64,000 bases of DNA from Acanthacorydalis orientalis (Eukaryota; Arthropoda; Insecta; Megaloptera; Corydalidae), in the NCBI GenBank assembly GCA_034766995.1, contig CM068314.1, forward strand, positions 28,281,708 to 28,345,707, given 5' to 3'. Both the position numbers and the translations under genes were made by a program. Shown here in pieces: positions 49,849-60,559 of the stretch (position 1 is its first letter; every line of letters starts with the position of its first letter). The notes under the pieces are model-generated. The model was given only the letters and a program-made list of their open reading frames with translations. It searched no databases and was not told where the DNA came from.

Positions 49849-49852
<4 letters not shown>

Positions 49853-50349
49853 GTATGTATATACACACACATATACTTGAACATGTGTACAGATAAAATA
49901 AATAATGTCTTTGGTATTAGTAGATAAGAATATAAAGCATACATTACACCTATTGGAAAATGTAAATCAAAATATAGTTATCAATATACTCTTAATACCA
50001 CTACTAAAATATTTACTGTGATTTTGACACAAATCTATACATCCGATAAATATTATACGTGTTTTAAATTCTATATAAATACTGTCTTTCAAAAAAATAC
50101 ATACATATTCTTACAATTAATCTGAATAACTTCAACAAAAAGTACAAGAAAATGATTAAGAATTTATATTACTTATTCACTTGTCATTACATATTTACAA
50201 TTTTACAATAATCGTGATTTTCAAGATAAATTATATATATGGTAAAATTGCTAAAAAAAATTTATAGCTACTGATATAATACTCATTGTTAAACAATCAT
50301 AGAAAAAAATTATAATAGATAACAGTTCTAAATTTCACTAAACATATAT

Positions 50350-50390
50350 ACGTGTGTGTGTATGTGTATATATATTTATATATATATATA
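50350..50390. repeat. (GT)n/(TA)n degenerate microsatellite
   Basis: Short GTGTGTGTATGTG followed by interrupted TA. Confidence 0.85.
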
Positions 50391-50399
50391 TTATAAAGT

Positions 50400-52370
50400 T
50401 CATTATACTCTTGTTTATTGTTCACTGAATTCAATCTGTCATCATTATAAATTGAAAGACTTCACATATAAATATTAAAATACATGTATACTTATCTATC
50501 TTAAACATCAGTGCTATTCATTTCACATAAAAAAGTAGGAAGATTGATGTAGTTGAATTAAATACATCAATCGTAGACTATTTTTTAATCTTAGAATATA
50601 AAATTGTCTTACATATTAATTTTCTTTCAGTTTCAAATAAGGTACATTCTTCTCTTATCTAAATACATACAAGCAAAAAAAAACTAATATTTGAAAAAAA
50701 TATTTCTTAAAAATATTAGTTATTATTTTGTGTTTTTAAGATGTCTGGACGAAACAAAACATTGCAAGTAGTATTTAAACGATATTGTTATCTCTTTTTC
50801 TGGTCACCATTCGTATAATTTTGTATGAAATTACAAGACCATAAAAACAATATATTAAAATGTTGAGCAATAAAGATTTTTTAATTATTTTTAATTTTAC
50901 ACATACCGATGTCATCTTAAATGATTATTAAGATAATTACTTCAAGAAGATAATAGTTACTATTTTAAATAATGATGTCATTCATAAATTCAGATTTAAT
51001 GTGATCCATTCATAACCAAAATAACATTTCAGTTGACCGAGACATTTACTTAAAAATTATAATTATAGTTAATAAAAATGACAATACTAAAAAAAGAACA
51101 GTTTTCAAAAGTATTTGCATTTAAAATTAAAACTCGTCTCTTGACATTTTTGTACTTAATTATATTTAATAACACGATTACGAAAGTATACTTAATACTA
51201 AAAATGCTGACAAAACTCAAATCATACTACAATATTTTATTATCCATTTATATAAGACTTGACAGAATATTTATATTCAATCCATTAGTAAATAAAATAA
51301 TAATTTAATATCACAGTAAAATAATACTAAAATTAATTCTAATATATTGTACATATTACTTGATAATATTGTATACAAAAAAAAAAAATACTCAAACCAC
51401 TGTTACTATCCAAATTTATTTTTATTTCTAGTTATATTTCTCTTCAATTTAAAACTCAAGTACAGGGCAGTAACGAATAATACATATATATAAATTCAGT
51501 GCAATAATTGAGTAAATTATTTTAAATTAACAAAATTTGTTTCTTTCATAAGATTTAAATATCTAACATTTTTTTACGTTTGAATACAAATGTTTGTTAA
51601 AACTATAAAAATAAATCAAATATTTATTTAATAGATTAAAACAGATACATAAATATAACTCAAAATCTGAAATAAAGGCGTTAAATAAATATACGTTATT
51701 TATATTTAGTGTATACACTTATAATAGTAAAAATTATATTTAGTTAACTATCCTGAATAAATAATTATATTTATGAAATTACCTTTGGAAAAACTAAATT
51801 ATCATATTTTACAGAAAAATTAAAAACAAATGTAGTGAACTACGATATATAAAGATAATTAAATATTTAAGACAAAAATATTTTTTACAGATGTGTTTAC
51901 AAGGATGTGAAAATAACGAACGTATTATAAACATTTTCGTTTGTTGGTAAAGCAATATTTTAAGATTATTTAATTAATATTAATAATACTTTAAAATATT
52001 CAATGAATGTAACTGAATAAAGATAATTCATTTCAAATTAATACACAATTAACGATGTAAATGTTATACAACAAATAAAATGTTTGTTTTTCAAAGATAA
52101 AATATTAATGCCACTTTTAAACAATTCATGTGTTATACATATGCTCTCTATATCAAAACACCTGCTTGTATTTGTTTCAAAACATCATTTAGCTTACATT
52201 GTTGGTCATATTTAGAAGTAAAAAAAAAAAACTATAGTAACTCACGAAATTATATTGAAATGTTATTTTTTTTCTTATAACATTTAAAGATATCAATGAT
52301 ATATTTCTAATATAATAAAGGACTAAAATGTTCTTATCCCTGAAAAATATAATCGTGTAATTAACAGATA
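50400..52370. other. AT-rich stretch without supported genes
   Basis: A 25-codon ATG frame at about 50741-50818 (MSGRNKTLQVVFKRYCYLFF...) has a purine at -3 but no other support. Otherwise plain AT-rich DNA. Confidence 0.45.
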
Positions 52371-52379
52371 ATCTGTATC

Positions 52380-52630
52380 AACCGTCCATCCCAAACATAC
52401 TATATTTCTTTACAACATTGTGGCATCTCTGCCCCAACAGCATGTGGGAAATGTCTCGTATATGCTAATTTAAAATAGCGGATGTCCCACACATCAATTT
52501 ATCTTTTTCTAAATACATTAATAAGAATTCTTGTGTCTCGCTTTTCGGTGACAACAGAATGTATTTAGGAAGGCGTCAATTATGTTTTGCTTTTGAGTAG
52601 CTGAAGATCTTAGAAAAATATGTGAACGTT
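52380..52630. other. GC-richer island with a miRNA-like imperfect hairpin
   Basis: TGTGGGAAATGTCTCGTAT (52444-52462) can fold against ATAGCGGATGTCCCACA (52478-52494), with an AT-rich loop of about 15 bases and a few mismatches. A plus frame is also open for about 33 codons (TVHPKHTIFLYNIVASLPQQ...). Conserved element, structured RNA or exon cannot be told apart. Confidence 0.3.
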
Positions 52631-52781
52631 TTCAATACTTACAACGTGCGTTGTTGATTTTAAAGCTTTCTTATTATTTCATTGAATGGAGATATTTTTC
52701 TTCGGGTTTTTAACGTTTTCTTTTCTTAACATATTTTTTATTTAGTACTATTATTTTCCTTTCGTTTTATAAGCACATCAA

Positions 52782-52822
52782 ATTATATTAAACACTTTTA
52801 AAATAAAAGTGTTTAATATAAT
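52782..52822. repeat. perfect 19-bp hairpin with 3-base loop
   Basis: ATTATATTAAACACTTTTA (52782-52800), loop AAA, then the exact complement TAAAAGTGTTTAATATAAT (52804-52822). Near-palindromic fold-back in noncoding DNA. Confidence 0.9.
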
Positions 52823-53142
52823 CTGCAAAACGGCAAACAAAAACAGAGAAATCGTAAGTACGTAAAACACATTTTTTTTTTAATTTAAAATCATTTTCTT
52901 ACATCAATCTAAACAAATTAATATTAAAACAACTTCGAAGCAATGAATAAAGTTTAATATTTACACATAAATCCAGATACTATAACAATAAACATTTACA
53001 ATAAATTCATATTATTTACTACAAAGAGGTTATCCACATTTTCTATCCATCATATCAGATATTTTATCCATCACCTAGTAAAAAATAACAGATTTACTAT
53101 ACTAAAAAATCAGTATGTTTATATATATATATATATATATAT

Positions 53143-53197
53143 AACTCCTGTTTTATTATCAACATGATGTATGTTAAAATTATCATAATTTTTAAAT

Positions 53198-53236
<39 letters not shown>

Positions 53237-53304
53237 AAAAATGACATCAATTTAAAAATTATGATAATCTTAACATACATCATGTTGATAATAAAACAGG
53301 AGTT
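53143..53304. repeat. 59-bp near-perfect inverted repeat around a (TA)n loop
   Basis: Left arm 53143-53201 starts AACTCCTGTTTTATTATCAA and ends TTTTTAAATTGAT. Right arm 53246-53304 is its reverse complement with a single difference in 59 positions. The spacer (53202-53245) is 44 bases, mostly TA. In a minus-strand transcript the one difference becomes a G-U pair, so the RNA would be paired along the whole stem. Such identity implies recent origin or active homogenisation. Possible fold-back element or hairpin RNA precursor. Confidence 0.95.
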
Positions 53305-53754
53305 AACTCGAATAAACCAATTTACATATCTTTAGTTTTAGACTGTTATGTTCAATCTTTTTTGTACGATGTAATAAGAAAAACAAGATTTTTCACCCAC
53401 GCACTTCTAAAAGTACAAGAACTACTTAAAAAATGAATCCAATCTGTTAAACGTACATAAATATTATACATGTACCCGTCACTTATACGGACAATAGACA
53501 AAAGGACATGCTCGATGACACTTTGACAATTTTATTTAAGATTCCTTGACAGACAAAACCTACAGACCGAGAATAAATATGTATGTAAACACAATATAAA
53601 TATATACAGCAGGCACTGAAAATACATATAATGCAGTGAGAATTTCTAGCCGATATTAGGTAAATGTCGGTAGCGTTAGACCTACAAACACTATTAACAC
53701 TATTTAAGTAAATTATTAAAAAAAATAATACAAATGAACGTAAAATTCTATTCA

Positions 53755-53757
<3 letters not shown>

Positions 53758-53815
<58 letters not shown>
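53758..53815. repeat. (TA)n microsatellite
   Basis: About 57 bp of pure TA. Confidence 0.95.
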
Positions 53816-53817
<2 letters not shown>

Positions 53818-54529
53818 AACATTCAGATACAAACATGCATACAGAAACACCATATATGTGTAAAATACAAAACCACGATTTCACATTACAAATCCGCAAA
53901 ATATCGCATATAACACAGACGTGTTGTTTACATTTTCTCGTAGAAATCAGTACTTTGCGATGGACAATACGCAAATTAAACATGGCAATGGATTTTTGAA
54001 CTGACCTAAAATTACACTAAGTCAAGGACAATTTTCACTTAACACTTCAATAAGAATGTTTGGTTGGTTTATCAAAATTCACTGAAAAAACATTTATTTG
54101 CATGTGTGGTGGATAAATCTGTTTAATTAAAAAAATATATTTTAGTTCAATTAAATGACGGCACACTAAATATATATATATATACATATGCGTGAGTTCA
54201 TAATAGATAAAACTGTTATTGTTTGTTATGACGTATGATTTTTAGGAATTTCACAATTTATTTTACTGATAAGTCTATTACCATGTATATAATATGAATA
54301 AGTGACGTTTATTTTATGATTTTTTTTATCAAAAAATCCTGTTTATAAAAGTATATACACTAATAACACTGCATTAAATTAAATAAGTTTATTAAAATAT
54401 TAGGAAATCGCATACAAGCAATGTAACAGTTGATAAAAATATATCTCACCATCTTTATATTATGAAAATACATGGTCTATCTAATTACCTCTGTATCTAT
54501 CTACTTCTATCTTTATATTAATCTACAAG

Positions 54530-54539
54530 CGCACACACG

Positions 54540-54606
<67 letters not shown>
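54530..54606. repeat. compound (CA)n/(TA)n microsatellite
   Basis: GCACACACGCACACACACAC then about 57 bp of TA. Confidence 0.95.
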
Positions 54607-54610
<4 letters not shown>

Positions 54611-54899
54611 TATACATATGTAAAAAAATGCAGTTTAAATTATAATATACATTAAAATGTTTATATAACGAACAAGTTTACAGTGCACTCACAAGTGCCA
54701 CTATTTTTTCAATATATTTACCAGTTTTTCCTCAAAAAAAAAGGTTAGTTAAAAAAAATAGCTAAAATTTTAATAAAACTAAACTCACAATAAAATGTTC
54801 ATGTATGTGTAAGGGTGGGTGTATATAGTTTAACATAGTATTAAAAAATCCGTTATACGATAATTTAATTCACAAAAACAGCTAAGCGACAAGAAATAT

Positions 54900-55070
54900 C
54901 AAATATATCGTGTCACTAAGAATGCTGTTAGTCGCGCCATTAATTTGCAAAATTCATTCACATTATGCGACCTGTGAAACAGTAGACGGTTCTATAAATT
55001 ATACAATTTAATCCTTTCTATGTACTTTCTGTTGTATATGGATTTTCAATATTACGGTGCTGATCAAACC
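54900..55070. other. slightly GC-richer pocket
   Basis: Contains GTTAGTCGCGCCATTAATTTG and GCGACCTGTGAAACAGTAGACGG. No supported frame. Confidence 0.25.
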
Positions 55071-55574
55071 TGAATTTCGTTAACATCGACTATTTAATGT
55101 CACAAAACAATTCCTTTGTATTAATTTTAACTAATAAATAAATTCCCAGATTCTCTGTTAACTGTTAATAAAATGAACCGTTTTTATATGTTAGGTTCAT
55201 TGTTCGTTTATTTCACGAACTGTAGTTTTTCTGCATTTTGTTTAACTAATTACTTTTACATTATAATACAAATACATTTTCTAAACATTTATTGAAAAAT
55301 AAATTTGTAAAAAGTTGAATAAAAAACGTTTCTCACTAGACGATGAAACTCGATGTAGATCAATTTATTAACGGTACAAATAATAAAATATAACTAATAA
55401 AAATTTAAATAATTTTTTATTGAATATAAATTATGTTCAGTTATATATATATACATATACATACATACATTATTAATCACTTTTAAATTTCTAAAATTAA
55501 TTTTGATACTATTAACAAAACTATGCGTAAAACAAACATTACTTTTCATATTTTAAAAGATATACTGAGATGTA

Positions 55575-55597
55575 TATGTACATGTATATGTATGTGT

Positions 55598-55668
<71 letters not shown>
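55575..55668. repeat. compound (GT)n/(TA)n microsatellite
   Basis: Degenerate GTATATGTACATGTATATGTATGTGTG then about 62 bp of TA. Confidence 0.95.
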
Positions 55669-55673
<5 letters not shown>

Positions 55674-56248
55674 ATTTCCTATTAACATAACAAGTTTTTA
55701 TAAATTATTTATTATAAATATATTTTAATTATATGGAAAATTTTATTTATTACGTATCTAGATATATTTTCTTTATTACGTACAAATCAGGAAATATCAA
55801 GTAAATCTAAAACGTTATCTATACATACTTTCAGCTCATATATCATAATCACTTATGAGAATCCTTTCTTCTAATTATTTATATAAATTAGATATACAAC
55901 ATAAGAATTCCATTTGAAAAGGTTTAAAACAAATAGAACTCTACGTTTCCAACGACAGTTAAGTTAGTCTAACTGCAACAAAATTCATATGAATAATACG
56001 AAAACATAAATTTGGCTTATAAATACATAAAGGGCTGGCCAAAGAAGAAAATGATATAGTTATGCCATCCTAATATTTAAAAACCTCCAAACTACAAGAA
56101 AACATATATTTAAATAAAAACTGTTATAAAAGGCAATATTATTATTATATTTGTTTCTTCTGTACTTTTTGTGTAATTTGTACAGATGTAAAATTAATGC
56201 GTAAAAGTATTAAAAAAACATGATGTTTATATAATAAATAGTTACGTC

Positions 56249-56253
<5 letters not shown>

Positions 56254-56304
<51 letters not shown>
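56254..56304. repeat. (TA)n microsatellite
   Basis: About 50 bp of pure TA. Confidence 0.95.
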
Positions 56305-56314
<10 letters not shown>

Positions 56315-56792
56315 GTCGATAAGTTTTGCGAGTACGTAAATTAATACGGCATTAGTTCTAAAGACCTTATTCATACCCGAACTCCACCTTTATCTATTTA
56401 CCACACTTTGCAACCATATATTATAAACACACACGAGCGCGCACACACACACACTATAATAAATATATATATATATATATAAATGTACTGTACTTTAACT
56501 TGTACTTTAATAGTTTTTTTTAATGAATACAACAGAAAAATAAAAAGTATTGGAGGTTCGAAAATACAATAAATAAATAAATAATTCTCATTCATAAACA
56601 CAAAAAAGGTTTATAGTAATCTGTTATCTTCACCTTTTATATGGCTCCTATAATTACACAATTAAACATCACGGGGTGTTTTGTATTCATTGCAAATAAC
56701 TATTGCATATAAAATACTACTCAATAGGTATACAACATACTCGAGTAAACGAGACTTGACCTAACTGTAAATTCACGCTGTTTGTCACCCAG

Positions 56793-56821
56793 AGGTCGAC
56801 AATGAAACGATGACAGTTTGA
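56793..56821 (+). CDS. very weak candidate terminal exon with close poly(A) signal
   Basis: CGCTGTTTGTCACCCAG ends at 56792; VDNETMTV then TGA (56819-56821), and AATAAA lies 12 bases further (56834-56839). A C-terminal T-x-V would be a class I PDZ ligand. Only nine codons, so mostly suggestive. Confidence 0.15.
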
Positions 56822-56861
56822 TCAGTAGCGTACAATAAATTTTATATATATAAATAAATAA

Positions 56862-56882
56862 ATATATATATATATATATATA
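56862..56882. repeat. (TA)n microsatellite
   Basis: About 20 bp of TA after (AAAT)n-like sequence. Confidence 0.85.
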
Positions 56883-57296
56883 CATATATGAATTAAATAA
56901 CTGTAACTAAAAATATATAAAAATCAAACAAATCAAACTGAAAAAAATTGAACAGGCGTTCATCCAGTAAGCGATCACAAACACACTGGAAAAATATTAA
57001 CTCAAATTATCAAAAAAATAATTATATTCTACATATTCAAATTACTTATTTAACATTTTACCTAAGATTATCTTATTAATTCAAACATTAATAAACTAAC
57101 CTCAATCACTGAATACATATTTTATTCTAGTTATAGCATTTGAAGTACTTACACCAAAAAAATGGAAATTTAAACTATTAAAATCAAATTGTTTGCAAAC
57201 AAATGTTAATTATTATATTGCGTTAACTTATGTCCATAATTCGCGATTTTTCCTTTTAATCCTTAAAATCATTTTTTGTTCTCGTGTAATCTTCAG

Positions 57297-57443
57297 ACAG
57301 ATAGTTTGATTGAAAGAGGTCAAATAATACGTTCAAATGATTTACCAGAAGATGAAACAAATCGAAACTGGTCGTTAAAATACAAAATCAAAATTGTTCT
57401 CAATTATTTAAATACAATGAGCATGAAAAAGCTTTCAATATGA
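57297..57443 (+). CDS. candidate terminal exon
   Basis: The acceptor TTTTTTGTTCTCGTGTAATCTTCAG ends at 57296, with a good pyrimidine content. A 48-codon frame follows: TDSLIERGQIIRSNDLPEDE, then TNRNWSLKYKIKIVLNYLNT and MSMKKLSI, to TGA at 57441-57443. The first half is acidic and polar, the second basic and hydrophobic, with a residue mix unlike AT-driven frames. AATAAA words follow about 100 bp downstream. No family recognised and no upstream exon found. The frame could end at an internal donor (AAAGAG|GTCAAA), which I consider less likely. Confidence 0.4.
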   Translation, partial: TDSLIERGQIIRSNDLPEDETNRNWSLKYKIKIVLNYLNTMSMKKLSI

Positions 57444-57814
57444 TGCAAGTTTTCAAATTAAATTAACAACTAGTTGATAAGTATATAAGCATTTGAATGT
57501 TTACTTCATGTACAACATATTTTTTTAGTATTAACTTTTTACAAACATAAATAAAATACAGAATGTTAAAACAAGTATATAAAGATGTTTGTTTCCATTG
57601 AAATTTAATTATGTTTAATTTATTTTTTTTTCATTTCTATTTCGTCATAAAATTACTTCTTAAAAATTCTTATGCAGACAGTTTATAAAGTTAAATAAAA
57701 TATGTACACTTGTCAGTGTTGTCTTATAATACTACATAATTTACAATGATGAAAAATAAACAAAGTTTAATAAACGAACGCCACTGATAATGGCTTAAAA
57801 TGTGAGAAAAAACA

Positions 57815-57913
57815 ATGTATTATCCAGTAGCTACATCTGTGTACTATAGTCAAGAGATTCATTGTTCCATAAAAGACGGCGAAGCACAATGTGTAAAGTT
57901 GAATAATTGTTAG
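57815..57913 (+). CDS. candidate 32-residue small ORF
   Basis: ATG at 57815 with A at -3, preceded by an in-frame TGA 9-12 bases upstream, and TAG at 57911-57913. The peptide, MYYPVATSVYYSQEIHCSIK then DGEAQCVKLNNC, has three cysteines. It has no recognisable signal peptide or transmembrane segment. It could be a true small protein, a first exon ending at GTGTAAAG, or chance. It lies 370 bp downstream of the exon-like frame at 57297. Confidence 0.25.
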   Translation: MYYPVATSVYYSQEIHCSIKDGEAQCVKLNNC

Positions 57914-58171
57914 ACGATAGGGTCTGTTTCACAACTTGTACAAGATAAGAAGGATCACATATTATTATTATCTATGAATTATTTAATATAGGATACAAGG
58001 CAACATTAAGAATATTCCTCAAAATAAATTATAGTATATTACGACTTTATTACTATTAATAAAAAGTTAATTTGTTAATAATTAAAAATGTTAATTAATA
58101 ACATAATATGAAATTTACTTTTATATTTCAAATTGATAATAATATTATACGTGACATAATATGATATATAA

Positions 58172-58175
58172 ATAA

Positions 58176-58235
<60 letters not shown>
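58172..58235. repeat. (TA)n microsatellite
   Basis: About 60 bp of TA after AAATAAATAAA. Confidence 0.95.
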
Positions 58236-58238
<3 letters not shown>

Positions 58239-58572
58239 AGAAATTTTTGCAAAGTACAACTAATTACATAAAAAATAATTAAATAAAGACTTTTTTTATA
58301 AAAGTAATATACAATTTATTTTATTTTTACTTATGTTCCTTTACTTTATTTAAATTAACGCATTATTTACTGAGATGATTATTAATTAGATGAATATTAA
58401 GAACACAAAGTATTTACTGAATTCCTCAAATATAATGAAACTATAATTTTATACAAAATGATTTTTAACACTTCTGAAAAAAATAGTATTTTGTTTTGCT
58501 GAATCATGCACATAAGCTCGGTGAATTTATTTAATAAGAACACAGGCAAATTTCTTTTACTGCTAAATTAAG

Positions 58573-58644
58573 TGTGACATTATTATCAACTTGAACAAAA
58601 ATGCTGAAAATGTGAAACTCGAATCAGTGCGTGATGCTAATTAA
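58573..58644 (+). CDS. weak candidate terminal exon
   Basis: TTTCTTTTACTGCTAAATTAAG ends at 58572; 23 codons, CDIIINLNKNAENVKLESVR then DAN, run to TAA at 58642-58644. Protein-like composition but short; unrecognised. Confidence 0.2.
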   Translation, partial: CDIIINLNKNAENVKLESVRDAN

Positions 58645-58784
58645 ATTGGCATCCCAATGGTTCAGAGTACACAAATGATATAGCATCTTTTTCATAAACA
58701 TTTCGTAGCAAGTACATATACACTACTAATGTAGTCTCAGATGCATAAGTGTTAAGAATTCAAAATTAACATATTTCTTTCTCA

Positions 58785-58870
58785 TCGAGCGAGGCTTGAA
58801 CTCAGTACCCACAACGTTATAAAACACAACATCGACCCTATACTAACCACTCTATAACATTCATACCGTA
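58785..58870 (-). pseudogene. tRNA-derived SINE head or tRNA pseudogene
   Basis: On the minus strand TTATAGAGTGGTTAGTATAG is A-box-like (compare AGTGGTTAGTAT in animal tRNAs) and GAGTTCAAGCCTC is a B-box-like T-arm (4-bp stem TGAG/CTCG, loop TTCAAGC). The spacing of about 60 nt fits a Pol III internal promoter. The acceptor stem does not close, so it is not a functional tRNA. Confidence 0.45.
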
Positions 58871-58879
58871 GTACACAAA

Positions 58880-60080
58880 TTTGCCGCTTAAAATCAACTC
58901 GACTGTTCGTGTATGTTGACTGTTGCTTGCCTATCTATCCTTTTTTGTAAGTAAACTCTATAATATTTATTTGTTTTTTTTGTTTACAACTAACATTTGC
59001 ATAATAAACGAAACAGAAGAAATAATATGAATGACTGAAAACCATTAATAAAATGATTTAATTTTCTTATACTGGCTGAAAATAATTTCGATTCTGTTTT
59101 ATTATTAAAATTAATCGTAAAATAATTCTTATTTGTACCATAAAAATACGATACATACTGAACAATTTCAATACATTTTGAGCATATTTTTATTGTACAA
59201 ACACTTACTTATATAATTATAAATTTATTTTTAGTGCAAATTTCCTTTTTTATTTATGCTAAATTATGGTAGTTAAAATCAAAATAAGAAATGCTTGAAA
59301 TTTATTTTCACAATGAAAGGCGGAATTATATTCTTAAAATTACACTTTCTGAATTAAATTTTTATTATGAAGAAAATCTTTCAGTTTTGATCAAATAACT
59401 AGAAACTGTTAAATAATTATAATTGTTGCATCAACATACTAAATACTACTTGTAAAATACTTAAAACATAATATATTAAATAGTTTTATTGTTAGAATAA
59501 AAACTTTAAGTTCTACATACGATCACATAATCTGCGCTATTTGTAAAACACTACACATTGATTCAAATATATATTTCCCAACTATTTGCAAAAGAATTTG
59601 ATTTTAATTGGCTGAAATTTCCTTTTTTTGATGCAAATATTTAAAATTACTATAACTAGATTTAAATACGTATTCAATCATTATAGTGAATTTATTAATG
59701 TTAGAATTAATAAGTTAATATTATATGTAATTTGAACAGGTGGAATACAATTATTTTTTAGATACACTGAATAAATATTTTTCCGGTCTGTTGACGATCC
59801 TTGCCTGGATAAAACAGTTTATATATATACATATGTATGTATGTGTGGGTGTTTGTATGTTTGATTCTATATATAATCATGCTCTACAATACATTTAACT
59901 AATATTTTAATTCATTAAAAAAACTACTAGAAAATATACTATTAAGAAATTATATTTTTAAATGACTAGCAAATAAATATCTAAATAAATGCACAATATA
60001 TAACTTGCATGTACAATCAAGAAATTATGGATATTTGCTTATATATGGTATAGTCATATAACATAGTAAAAGCATACTTT
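58880..60080. other. AT-rich stretch without supported genes
   Basis: Only short AT-driven frames and a degenerate TATATACATATGTATG run near 59820. Confidence 0.5.
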
Positions 60081-60139
60081 TATTGTGGGTTTCATATGCA
60101 TCTATAAAATTTCATTTTGTCGAAAAATTAGGACAAAAG

Positions 60140-60140
<1 letters not shown>

Positions 60141-60215
<75 letters not shown>

Positions 60216-60216
60216 A
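60141..60216. repeat. compound (TA)n/(GT)n microsatellite
   Basis: About 50 bp of TA then about 12 GT units. Confidence 0.95.
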
Positions 60217-60448
60217 TACATATATATTGCAATAACATTTGGCTCGATTTCAAATGCTTACCCATACCCATAAAAAAATTTAGCAATAAAATCATTTCCG
60301 CCGTTTCTTTCGGAAGAACAATATTAAACTTTGAAAATATACATTGTAAAATTATTTTTTATAATACACCCAGCAATTATTTCGTGTTTATTGCTGAGAA
60401 ACGACTTTTCGGTCACAACGACAAAATTAACGATGTAAATTAAGATAT

Positions 60449-60550
60449 ATGCACGGTGAATGTGTAGCCGTACTAGTAGTATATCATCTGCAGGAGGATT
60501 GCATACCCTACTTTCTCTACGCTACCATTAGACCGTATGATTTACAGTAG
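60449..60550 (+). CDS. candidate 33-residue small ORF
   Basis: ATG at 60449 to TAG at 60548-60550, peptide MHGECVAVLVVYHLQEDCIP then YFLYATIRPYDLQ. The island is GC-richer than its surroundings. A minus-strand frame of 64 codons is also open across the same island (RESRVCNPPADDILLVRLHI...), so strand and reality are both uncertain. Confidence 0.22.
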   Translation: MHGECVAVLVVYHLQEDCIPYFLYATIRPYDLQ

Positions 60551-60559
60551 CATCTTTAA

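Noticed and set aside
53483..53983. 166-codon minus-strand frame, the longest in the window
   Set aside because: Its middle is (YI)n from a TA array; both flanks are AT-driven Cys/Ile/Phe-rich sequence with no splice or domain support.
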